From the NCBI RefSeq assembly GCF_032854445.1, contig NC_088306.1:10781386-10845385 (forward strand): a DNA stretch of 64,000 nucleotides. The letters run 5' to 3'. Below the pieces are notes generated by a model. It was not told where the DNA came from, did not search any database, and saw nothing but the letters and a program-made list of their open reading frames with translations. This DNA is from Liolophura sinensis. Its lineage: Eukaryota; Mollusca; Polyplacophora; Chitonida; Chitonidae. Position 1 is the stretch's first letter. Every line of letters begins with the position of its first letter. Positions 50,123-60,540 of this stretch are shown here, one piece after another. Position numbers and translations under genes: made by a program.

Positions 50123-51649
50123 GGGTATCTACAAAACCTGTCTGAGTTATCTACATGTTGTGCGACCTGCTGAAGGGCAAACAAGTTAACTATTGGACCC
50201 GCTTAGTAAAGTTTTATAATTTGTGCAACATATTCATAATAATGTCTATTTTTGTTTACAGGAAAACTTCAAACATGTCGCCAAGCAACGCTTTATTGAA
50301 CAATTGATGATCGCTGTGCATAGCTTCGGATTCGACTGAGGTATCGCCAAGCTTATGTTGTTATGATGAAAGTTTTGCTGAGGTTTGGTGGTAGAAAATA
50401 TAAACCTGTTAGTCTATGGAAATGAATTTTTCTTTTTACTTATTGGCCAAAAGTTCAATAAAGACGATTTTCTTTGAACATGCCCAAGAACGATATAGAT
50501 GGATGATAATAGAAAAATAGAGCGCATTTCCATGGCAAAAGAAATTTTATTTTAAGTATATATTTAAAATATATATATATTTTAGATATAATATGCAGTT
50601 ATCAAATCATGTGAAAATTGTTTTATCGCCAAAATTACGAATGTTTCAAAAGAATAAATGACAATCAATAGCTAAATATAATCCCATAATTAATACGATC
50701 TATAATAAAAGTTCCTGCTCTATGTGGAAAAATTTTTTGCATTTCGTGGCCTAACAAGGGGAAAACTAAGTTGTGTAAAGCCGGTTTAGTGAAGAGTTGG
50801 AGATATGATCTGAAGATGTGTTCTTTTAAAATCAGCCAGTGTTAGGTAGCGTCTTATATGCTAATTTATTTATTTATTTGGTCAAATTCATTTAACAATA
50901 CAATTCATTTATCAGCACAGTTGTCATTTTGTCCTTCTAATGTCCTTTCATCTCCTAGTCCTCAGACGTAGTTAAGATATCAGGAGATAAACTGAAACAA
51001 AACTTTCTACATACTGCATGATTACCAACCCTAGGTGATTCTCATAAACTCTAGAGACGGTTTCTATAGCTTTCCAGTTAGCAACTCTTAGATATCAGTA
51101 CAGGTGTCGAAAAAACAACCCCATATGTACAGGTATAAACACGATATAGGTTTAACAGATTTTTTTCAACGTAAATTACAAAGATGTAAATACAACGCCA
51201 TTTATATGTGTATATTGTTTCAAATGGATATTCAGTTTTGCAGCACGACGCGATTTTGCCCTGTGCCCAATGGAAAAAAAAGTACGCTGCTTACGACAAT
51301 TTTGATTGGACAGAAATATACGGCTCATTTGTTTCTTGAAACCGTGAATCGCTTGATGTCACTGAGACACGTCCTTAACCTGAAACACACGGCATGTTTC
51401 ACGACACTTAGAATAAATGTGGTGAAAGAGTATTTGTTGTATTTAGACTTTATAGTAGCATATTTACAAGTAAAACCACAACCAAAACAGCAACCTTAAG
51501 CTTCATTCAGGCAATATCGACTGGAATCCGTTTTGAGTGATCAAAGATTCGATTTATGGTATATATTATCACCTTTGCATTGATTTTCATTGACTGGAAA
51601 TTGTCTCTGAATGTAATGATTATTCGATTTATTTACTTATTCACTTATT
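50123..51649. other. Unique AT-rich sequence
   Basis: A 131-codon plus-strand frame (51104-51499) has no recognisable domain and no splice context, so it is not called. A TATATATT run is near 50560-50580. Confidence 0.4.
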
Positions 51650-51798
51650 TGACCCGCCCCTATACGTGGGGTTATCTGCCAACAATCTCCTAATGCTCGT
51701 GCATGGTTTCCTCCGGGGTTTGCCTGGTCCCTCACACTACAATTCTGGCCGTCGTTGTATATAAGTTAAATACTCTTGAGTTTACGCGGCGGGAAATA
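51650..51798 (+). mobile_element. SINE-A 3' part, strongly diverged
   Basis: TGGTTTCCTCCGGGGTTTGC, CACTACAATTCTGGCCGTCG, GTTAAATACTCTTGAGT and GGGAAATAAAC are recognisable in order. The upstream part (ACGTGGGGTTATCTGCCAAC) is rearranged or worn. Confidence 0.65.
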
Positions 51799-52780
51799 AA
51801 CTAATTCCTAAGTTAACAATTTCATTCGATCAAATTGTTGTCACTGTTCCGTTGGACTTCCCATAGTTTACCATCGGTATACGAAGATTGCACTTGACTT
51901 TTAGATATATATTCACCATCGGTTATACAATTTTACCGCACCACTGAACTCGTGTCTAGATATTTAATACAGATGTTTCACAACACGTAGGCTAAACACG
52001 ACGAAACAGTAATGATTTGTTGCGCCCTCGCCTCCATGGGAACAAAGATACAAATAAACACACAGCCAAAACATCACCTCTACCTGACATACACCCTGGA
52101 TTCTCCTGCCAACCTTACCTCGACATTTATAAGATGTGTCCAACAAAAATTTGGTGGAAATCAAAAGAGCCTTTATTACCGGTTTTGCAATGATTTGAAT
52201 TTATTGTTAAAGAGACTATACCGGAGATTCTTGATACAGAATCGATCAGCGTCAATACAATCGAATTTTTGTTATTATTTTAGAAGCTTTAGATTCATTT
52301 TAACACTATAACTCTTACAGAATCTAGCCAGATATTTACTAAAAGGCAAAATTTAAGAAATTCTTAGGAAATACAGGAAACTTTATCTCATTAGAGAATA
52401 TGGACTTTGTGTCAAAAATCTCCAATATAACCTCTTTAATCTTGTGGCTACCTTAATTTCTTTTCTTAATTGTGTTACCCTCCACTCAGGAGACTTCCTA
52501 AGTTGCATGTCTTACATGTCTTAATGCCTACAATTACGCCTTCCGAACGTGGCATTACACATAATTCAAATGCCTAAGTTGCAGTCCTCATAACGTGTTT
52601 TTACCGCCCAAGTTGCAGTTTTACTAAAGCATTCTGGTGGTTATTTTAACATTTTGTTGTCATTTTGCCCCGTTATCTGCAGGCATAGCTAATATCAAGA
52701 ATTCATACTGGTTGGAAATAGTCTCTATATCTGAGGATAAACAACCATATAGACCTTCAAAATCACTCCCCCAGCTACAA
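51799..52780. other. Unique sequence
   Basis: No gene recognised. TAAGTTGCA-type words recur loosely at 52498, 52573 and 52610. A 99-codon frame at 52012 and an antisense frame have no domain. Confidence 0.4.
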
Positions 52781-52901
52781 TTTTATTTATTTTGATTGGG
52801 TTTTTACGCAGTTCTCAAGAATATTTCACTTATACGACGGCAATGGGCTGCTTCTCATTGCGCCGTGATGGTGTGCTAAACACCTCGGTCGCGGAGGCCC
52901 C
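52781..52901 (-). mobile_element. SINE-A copy with large internal deletion
   Basis: Both ends are present: the head complement ACCTCGGTCGCGGAGGCCC and the tail complement ATTTTATTTATTTTGATTGG with TTCACTTATACGACGGC. The middle, including the B box, is gone, and GACGGC is joined to TTCTCATTGCGCCG. Confidence 0.85.
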
Positions 52902-54627
52902 TCCCAGCATCAGTTGTTTGTTGTGACGATCGCTAGGGCTTTCCAGTTAACATCTTTTTGTGATCTTGGTATAGGCGTCCAAAAGAATCTCCTGTGCTAC
53001 TATATATAGCTTTACGTGACTTTTACATTTTTGTGACCTGCATGATTTTCATAGTAAAAGAACGGATCTATAATGTGACAACTCAAAGAATCACAGGTGT
53101 TTACCCTGTGTCTGGGGAATGTTTGGTGCTATCGAGATCACCAACGCCGAAAACCCCGGGAACATGCCGCTATAAACATGTATCATAAAGTGCTGTTAAT
53201 AAACTTATCCGAGCGTTTCCTTAATGCACGACATCATCCGAAAAATTATAATCTTGTAAAACCTTCTGGTGGAAGTTTCTTCTACGTGATCTCAAAGACT
53301 TCGACATAAGTTTATGCAATACTGAGGTTTAGAGTTTTTATACAACAAAAACCAAATCTTTCAAACAAAAAAGTTACAACCAGGGCAATGTAAATGGAGA
53401 TCTTGTGGTTATCGCTTTATTATCATTGAACTGAAAGAAAATTTATGTTAGTGTAATATTACATCGAAAGGGTTTATACTTGACAGGGCCATTTTTCTGA
53501 TAAAGGGAACAGTAAAAAGTTTCAAAACGTTCACTTTTAGGTGGAAGGGGATATGTGCTCGATTCTATCACATAATGCTGGCAATAACCATAAGTGTGGG
53601 TTCCGACGGTTTCTCTGACGATCTATTGTGTGTTATCATTCAGCATATGGCTGTGGAGTAGGAAAACTCGTCCCTAAGGTACGGAGTCATTGCTTAACAT
53701 AACAGTCGGGTGCTCTGTCGAACGGGAACACTCTCAAGGATAGATTCCCCGTCCATTGTCCAGGTCTGGCGCGTCTAAATAAACCACAGAAGTCTTTTTG
53801 AAATAACTTGAAATCCGTGGCCAAGGAGCCACAGCAATAAGCTGATTGGGCCTAATAATGATACCAGCCAGGAACTCTTAAGCGCAGAAATTCCCAATCT
53901 AACGGTCTGAGATTTGTCCGACTCATTTCCGTGTTGGGGAACTTCAGATTCGGCGTCGCGTCATGTCAGAGGCGACCACCATCTGCGTTAAGCGACGTCG
54001 GATTAAAAGCGGGCCGGCAAAGGTCGCGAGATAAGCCAAAAAACATATCCGATAACCTTAAGTCGCGAAGCTGCGTGTCTTGGGCTGTCTTCAACGACCA
54101 ACTATCTCCCAAGACGAGGTCGCAAAAGGTCGCCTACAGACCCCTGGATTCCCACTGTTTTAATTATGAAATTGCGGAGAAGTTGGGCGAACCGCAATCT
54201 CGTTATACGGTTGGAGTAAAGATTAGCCCGGCCTTCTCGACACTTGTATGAAGCACGATCGAGTTTTGGACATGTCAAACTGATAACCAGTCGTCCATAC
54301 TCGGAAAGTTCACGCGAAAAATATAACTGCTTTGTCAACCTTAAAGAAATCTCCCACAGAGAAAAGGTGGATGCCAGCAACATAGATTCAGATTAATAAT
54401 AACATGTTGGAATAATTGAATCCAAATTGGAGTTAAAATTTTGATATATTAGATAAAATTTATGTTAATATGATTGTTTTTATATGAAGCGACAAGCAGA
54501 CGTAAATAGGGATTATTTCCCCCTGAATACGCTGGTTCCAAACTGTGTTAAAACTGTTACAATTCAGTGCTTGTGCTTGGCCCGATTTGTTTTAAGATGG
54601 TTATTTTCACTACTAACAAAAACCACG
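52902..54627. other. Unique sequence; GC-richer part 53760-54300
   Basis: No gene recognised. GATAGATTCCCCGTCC (about 53740) recalls AAGATTCCCCGTCC at 57261, so a worn SINE-C head may lie here. A 106-codon plus frame at 53931 has no domain and an overlapping antisense frame. Confidence 0.35.
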
Positions 54628-54730
54628 TCAATTTATTTATGTATTTGCCTGAGTTTTACGCGATACGCAAGGATATTTCATTAACACAACCGCAGGCAGC
54701 ATTATGGAGAAGGAAACTGGATAGAGCCAT
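54628..54730 (-). mobile_element. SINE-A 3' part, diverged
   Basis: ATTTATTTATGTATTTGCC, GGATATTTCATTAACACAAC, GGCAGCATTATGGAGAAGG and ACTGGATAGAGCC follow the family order with many changes. Confidence 0.65.
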
Positions 54731-55090
54731 AAAAATTTGCAAATATGCATCACAGTGTATAAATTGTACGTGATATATCTCTGACGTTAATGTTACGTAT
54801 ATGGCATGTTTTCTTTTTATCGTTTGCTTTTGATTTGCTTTCATACCAAATTGGTGTCTGACGTTTGCACTTGGAACAACCAAGTTTTATTCGCCACTAT
54901 AAATGCAAGAGCTGCAGACAAGTGCATACATCTACACGTGAACCTTTTGACGTGTTCTAAGTGCATTAATTAACACATTACGTCTTCAATTTGAATCGCA
55001 TTTAGAATATGGCACATTTTCCTATTGAATGGCGACTCAGGATCAAGCTGAACTGGCTATTCTTCTCTTGCAATGAGTGAGTACTTCGTT
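54731..55090. other. Unique sequence
   Basis: Nothing recognisable. Confidence 0.5.
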
Positions 55091-55152
55091 AACAGTTTGT
55101 CCACAAAAGTGAACAGTTTGTCCACAAAAGTGAACAGTTTGTCCACAAAAGG
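55091..55152. repeat. 21-bp tandem repeat, three copies
   Basis: AACAGTTTGTCCACAAAAGT plus G is repeated at 55091, 55112 and 55133 with no mismatch until the last base pair, so it is recent. Confidence 0.95.
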
Positions 55153-56302
55153 CCGTCGCAAAGCCAGGAACGAACTATAGACTATATAATTTTCTTTAAG
55201 GTCCTATTGGCAAGTGTATTAGTTTACACAGGTATTAAGTCATATTTAATTCCGGTTTAACTCCAACTTTAAGTCCAACATTCCGGTTTCCCGATCGTCA
55301 AGCGGAAAACCAACTGTACTGTTCGCTACCTTTTGAGAAGAAGAGTTTTACCGGAAATGAAAGAACTGCACTTTGGCCGTTTCCGACGGCAATTACTAAC
55401 ACAGAAGACTTCAGGACCAGTTCTAAGGCAAAATGGAGTCGCCCACAGCGGATTTTGGCGCTGACTTTATTTATAATTTATCAACTTGAGGTACATATTA
55501 GAATTTTTATGGCATGCACCCGCGAAGATGTATACTCTTTTCAATGGTATTTGATTGATATTTAAATTTTGTTCTTTAAACGAGTTTTGAACAATCGGGC
55601 CCTGGTGTTAATGCTTGGTGATTAAACAGTATACATGCAAATATGGCCAGACTTACGTAAAAGTGTAAAAATGGATGCACAGAAACAACACTTGTGTTCT
55701 TTCCAACAAAAGTCTTGCGTCAGATTTCAGCAACTCTATCTCGTGTCGAATTAACACAAGGTCTCGTCTGCGTAACACATACGTGTACTTCACATTTAAC
55801 GCACGTTTTTACTGGGGACGCATTGATTTATTTGAGACACTTTGTAACATTATATAATTATATACAGCTAAATATGTTTTATTATATCAAGTGTCATTTT
55901 ACATCAAGCAAAATCTTCGTGTACTCGCTAAAGTTAGGATCGACTTTCCTCTGAGGGCTGTTTTTCAAAATTCTAAGCCGACTACTAATTAGACAGCTTC
56001 AGACAACGAGACCCACGGGCTTTTGACAGTAGGCTAATTAGCGAGGACAAGTCGTGATCCTTAAGACGCTTCTGGTGAGGGAGCCATGATGGGGGTGTGG
56101 GGAGCATGTAGAGAAGGCCTCCAACGACAGCTAGACATGGACAACTCAAGATGTTGCCGGGATTAAACGTGTCAAGAGATGGTTTTGAACACATGTCCAC
56201 GAAACTCGTCCTATCGTCCTATGTGTGTGCAAATGTGAAAATTGTGATCAAACCGAAGTCATTTTCGTAAATGACTAAGGCCCATCCTCGTTGAACGAGT
56301 AA
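55153..56302. other. Unique sequence
   Basis: No gene recognised. 55980-56220 is GC-richer. Frames of 60-86 codons show no domain. Confidence 0.45.
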
Positions 56303-56376
56303 TTGAGTGAATAATTATGGCTTAACGCCACATCGGCAACTTTCCAGCCATTTCGTGGCAATTAAACGAGTAATTA
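56303..56376. repeat. SINE-D fragment
   Basis: ATTATGGCTTAACGCCACAT, CGGCAACTTTCCAGCCATTT and CGTGGC match the fragment at 49247. Its end is followed by an AATAAATCAATAAATAAAAC stretch that looks like a SINE tail. Confidence 0.5.
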
Positions 56377-56570
56377 AAATAAACCATTCAAATAAATCAA
56401 TAAATAAAACACTAAATGGATTATTATTTAAAGACCACATCTATGTATTTTTGTCTATAGGAACTGGGGTTTGGGGCACAGTAATATTATTGTTCAAGCT
56501 AACGGGTTTTAAATGTTTCATTTAACTTGCCAGCTTTATTTTCTAAGAAGTGTTTTCCTGTTGTCTCTTT

Positions 56571-56775
56571 CTATGGTAACAAATAACGAAAATTATACCA
56601 TATTATATAGCTACTCTTTTTGCTGTTATTCTTCATCCATGGTAACAAATGAATCTGTAAATGATCACTAATTAGCCACTTCTTTGTTGATGTTACTTTC
56701 CATAGTAACAAATAAGGGAAATCATCACTAAATTAGCGAATTATTTCATATTGTTTTTCTCCATGGCAACAAACG
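56571..56775. repeat. Degenerate 61-66-bp tandem repeat, about 3.3 copies
   Basis: CTATGGTAACAAA (56571), CCATGGTAACAAA (56637), CCATAGTAACAAA (56700) and CCATGGCAACAAA (56761) mark the unit starts. Each unit carries ATCACTAA or a similar word and a TT-rich end. The start word is the right half of an RFX X-box. Confidence 0.75.
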
Positions 56776-57224
56776 TGAACTATTCCTCACAGCATAACTG
56801 TAAATCTGCCAATATTGACGCGCTATGACGTTATTTTACAGGTGGAAATCTTTGCTTCCTGAACACCAACACCTTGACAGTGAGAAGGGCACCAACGGAT
56901 CGTGGTCTTCCTGTTAAAGGCGCTTGTCTTTCAACCAGTTGTTTAAACCCATCTTTGTACATGGGATTGATATATTTCGCCACGCTCCCCTGCTTGTTGG
57001 GCGATGGTAACAATAGGCTCTCAGCAACCTACATGTGGCTGTTTGCATAGTCTAAAGTTCATTACTTCTTAAGCTGACATAAGTGATGATTTTTATGCTT
57101 GCCCAAACACTGTGTGTGCCTCTATATCATTAAACAACTTTGTACATTAAAAACTTTGTATTTTAATAATCTTGTACTAAAAACACAACGTTGGATTTCA
57201 ATGAATAATTACTACATACTTTCA
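56776..57224. other. Unique sequence
   Basis: No gene recognised. Confidence 0.5.
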
Positions 57225-57462
57225 TATTGTGACAGAAGATCACGTGTAGTAGGCAAAAGATTCCCCGTCCGCTACGTTCGTGGGCTATATTCAACCCCAC
57301 TCATTTGCCACCTATATGGTCAGTAACTTGCCAAAGATCAGTGGTTTTCTCCGGGCTCTCTGGTTTCTCCAGCCATAACACTCACCTCCGTCAAATCAAT
57401 GACACACGTCTTGATTATGGCGTTCAGGAACAACGAAATAAAAAGAAATAAATAAATGAATG
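57225..57462 (+). mobile_element. SINE-C copy
   Basis: AAGATTCCCCGTCCGC, GTCAGTAACTTGCCAAAG, GGTTTTCTCCGGGCTCTCTG, GTTTCTCCAGCCATAAC and GATTATGGCGTTCAGGAACA precede an AAATAAAAAGAAATAAATAA tail. This is the most complete SINE-C body. The tRNA-like head is worn. Confidence 0.65.
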
Positions 57463-58569
57463 AGTGTCTGCGGCTCTGTAAGATGTGGGTGAGATTCCCA
57501 ATGGGACCTGCGTCATCACGAGCACAAGACAATGTCTCGATGTGGATCTCATCTAACGGACATCAAACCGAATTTTAATTACAAAACCAGAAAAAAATAT
57601 CAGGAGAAGACGAGTAATGTTGATCAAAGAGCGAGATAAAACAAGCGGCTCTGGGGGCGGATACCTGGGAGCCATGATTGTTTTAACAACGGCTTGGCCA
57701 AAAGCGAAAGGTGCGGAAAACACGAACTAAACTCAGTGAGCGTTTGATGAAGCACGCACGTCTTACGGATCTGTCTGGACAATCCGTGTACAGCCCCCGT
57801 ATACTGCCCACCCCTCGCACCTCGTTCCTGGGGCCATCGTTGTCTTACCGGAAAAACTCGCGCTAATTATAATGCGCTCGAGAAAAGTACGGGTGAAATT
57901 TAAAAAAAAAAAATGATATGATCACAGATATTTTAAAATCTGTGGACAGGCGTTTCTTGCTTATGAGTGCGGCTTAAAACTACAATCAAATTCATAAAAT
58001 AAATGAATTATTTTCAGGCTTATAAATTCGGCCTAATTAAGGCATCCTATTGCCTGACTGGAGGATGGAAAATTCGAACGCCTATCAAGGACAGTCACGT
58101 GGGGTTTTAAGTACGCCGGTGTGGACATGTGGTACTAATCCAGTAACAAGACACGATAATCTGCACCATTGTTCTGGAAATAAAACTCACATCTGTGATT
58201 TGTAAATAACATCTACAATAGCCTTATTCCGGTCACCTGTCGCTAGAATCAACGCCCATTAACTTCGGATTAACGCGTCAAAAAACTCATGCACCCTATT
58301 AACGACATCACTTTGCTTGTCGTCCGAATGGGCAATTTTTAGACATGTTTATTATAACATATTCAAATGTTGCCCCAAATTATACATGACTTAATGGCAT
58401 TTCATTGTCATTTAATAAAATCACATTTGTATGCTCGACGACCACATTGAAAACACGACAATATATGTAATAGCACTAAACAAGCGGGCGATTAGCGAAG
58501 ACAGAGTTTAACATTCCAGGCAGTCAACATCCATCTACTAGTCATATACTGTCATGTGCAAAATTTCAC
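57463..58569. other. Unique sequence; GC-richer part 57560-57860
   Basis: No gene recognised. An A run lies at 57902-57912. The part from 57560 is repeat-free and may be regulatory. Confidence 0.4.
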
Positions 58570-58579
58570 ATATGTGACA

Positions 58580-58994
58580 TGTATGTATGTATGTATGTAT
58601 GTATGTATGTATGTATGTATGTATACATGTATATATGCTTGAGGTTTAACGTCGTACTTCACAATCTTTTTGTCATATGACAACAAGGAGTCATTAGGTG
58701 TGTGTACATATACTGTGCTTGTGGCAGGGCGAGTAAATAATGCCGAAGTGCTGCAGCCACTGAGGCATCATACAAAAAAAAGCAGATATGACACCCCATC
58801 CAGTCAGTTATGCAATTATACTGACAGCGGGCCAACCAGTCATGTTTCCTTGTTCTATCCTCTAACTGCTTCGCACCATGCGGGGCAGCAGCAAGTACCA
58901 TTTTTAAAGTTTTGGGTACATCGACCTAGGTTCGATCCCGAGGTCTGGCGACTCGGAGAGTGACGTTCTAACCATTAGGCCACCGAAGCGGTTA
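58580..58994 (-). mobile_element. SINE-B copy with microsatellite tail and target-site duplication
   Basis: Minus strand: tRNA-like head at 58994 downward with A box TGGCCTAATGG and B box GATCGAACC, a body with the family motif TCATATGACAACAAGGAGTC (plus-strand sense), then a tail of ACAT units (58580-58624). Flanks ATATGTGACA at 58570-58579 and 58995-59004 are a 10-bp target-site duplication, so the tetranucleotide run is the SINE tail. Confidence 0.88.
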
Positions 58995-59004
58995 TATGTG
59001 ACAC

Positions 59005-59369
59005 ATAACTGATATACTGCATTACGTGTGACGTATTTGGCATCACGGTTATCCATTCCCGTCCCTCTTTTTGAATTTTTCTTCATCCTGCTCCCACTTT
59101 CAGCTCGGGTGAAGAAATGTTTGTGGAAAAATCACTTAAATATGTTTGGTTGTAAAGCTTGGGGAGTCATATTCCGTATACGCTAAATGGCTTTCCCAGG
59201 TTTCAGCTCACGATAACCCATGTCTGGAAATAAATGGCTTTCCAGACATAATAAATAGGACGACAGTTACTTATGGTACATATGATATCAACCATATGCG
59301 TCTGACATCAAAACCTAAAACTGTTGTCTACCCCCAAAACTTGTGAATTCAAACGTTAAGTCCAACATT
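59005..59369. other. Unique sequence
   Basis: No gene recognised. Confidence 0.5.
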
Positions 59370-59593
59370 CTTGAATCAGTTCCCAAAGGAATATGTAAAA
59401 ACTAGGAAACAAAGCTGGTAACACGAAAGAAAGCAACAGTCATCAGTTGTCATTGATACAGGGAAGACAGTCCACGATACCTACATGATATATCAAATTG
59501 GCAGTCCGTGAATAATTGACAGGTCTGACATACATACAAACGTGTCTCAGTGACTCGTTCATTGCAACTGTTCGCGAAATCACCGTGCTGATG

Positions 59594-59849
59594 TATTTAT
59601 TTATTTATTTATTTATTTGATTGGTGTTTTATGCAGTACTCAAGAAAATTTCGCTTACACGACGGCGGCAAGCAATTATGGTGGGAGGAAACCTAGCACA
59701 GCCCGGGGGAAACCCAGGACCATCCGCAGGTTTTTGCAAGACCTTCCCATGTACGGAAGCCAGCATGAGCTGGATTTGAACTCACAGCGACCGCATTGGT
59801 GGGAGGCTCCTTGGTCATTGCGCCGCGCTGGCGCACTATCTCACTCGAC
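59594..59849 (-). mobile_element. SINE-A copy, full length with 13-bp target-site duplication
   Basis: It has the B box GAGTTCAAATCC, GGATGGTCCTGGGTTTCCCC and the 3' domain with an AAATAAATAAATAAATA tail. CACCGTGCTGATG occurs on both sides (59581-59593 and 59850-59862), an exact duplication. It is inserted inside element U. Confidence 0.96.
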
Positions 59850-60078
59850 CACCGTGCTGATGCAATAAAAATGGATTCTTACATGGATGTTCAACCAATA
59901 AGGAACGTTCCGTGTCAATAATCGCAAGGCCAATTCCCAAAACGACGTCTAACACAAACCACCAAAGAACGAAGGAAGTATAAGGGCCTATAAAATACAA
60001 AATTAAGACAGAATGATGTTAAGAGAAGCCATCAAGAGTGTTGGTAAAGCACAAAATATGTTCTAGGCGAATGAGTGA

Positions 60079-60411
60079 GTAAGTGAGTGCTTAGGGTTTA
60101 ACGTCGTTCTTAACAATTTATTTAACGTCGTCATATGACGACGAAGGAGCCCATAGAGTGCATGTACGTGTAATGTGCCTCCGTGTTGGGGAGTGGATTT
60201 CGACCGCTCTTTTATCTAGCGCAGCTTCACTGAGATCACTTACTGAAGACAAGTAAGCCCCACCACCCCAACCATTATACTGATACGGGTCAACCAGTCG
60301 TTATCCCCTTAATGATTAACGCCAAGCGAGAAAGCTGTAACTTCCTCTTTTATGGTTTTAGGTGTGACTGACCCTGAATCTACCGCTCCCAAAACGGACG
60401 CTCTACCAACT
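60079..60411 (-). mobile_element. SINE-B copy, full length with 13-bp target-site duplication
   Basis: Minus strand: tRNA-like head CCAGTTGGTAGAGCGTCCG, a worn B box, then the body with TCATATGACGACGAAGGAGC (plus sense) and GGTTTAACGTCGTTCTTAAC near the tail. GGCGAATGAGTGA flanks it exactly at 60066-60078 and 60412-60424. It is inserted in element U like the preceding SINE. Confidence 0.95.
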
Positions 60412-60540
60412 GGCGAATGAGTGAAATCCCAAATTGTGTACCATGCTAGTATGAAAGTTGTCGACAATAAAAAATATGTATCTCAGTTGCGCTTTGATTG
60501 CAACTGTTCATGTATCCAATGTGGCGATCTAATTTAACGC

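Larger units (their letters stand above)
59370..60540. mobile_element. Unclassified element U, copy 2, interrupted by two SINEs
   Basis: Pieces at 59370-59593, 59850-60078 and 60412-60540 match copy 1 at 46380-47040 (CAGTTCCCAAAGGAATATG, GTCATTGATACAGGGAAGAC, CCAATTCCCAAAACGAC, ATGTATCTCAG, GATTGCAACTGTTC). Two related units occur within this copy, each ending in a CTCAG...TTGCAACTGTTC motif, so the element itself is partly duplicated. It lacks the 69-bp array of copy 1. Confidence 0.6.

Noticed and set aside
51104-51499. 131-codon plus-strand ORF
   Set aside because: No known domain, AT-rich flanks, no splice context.
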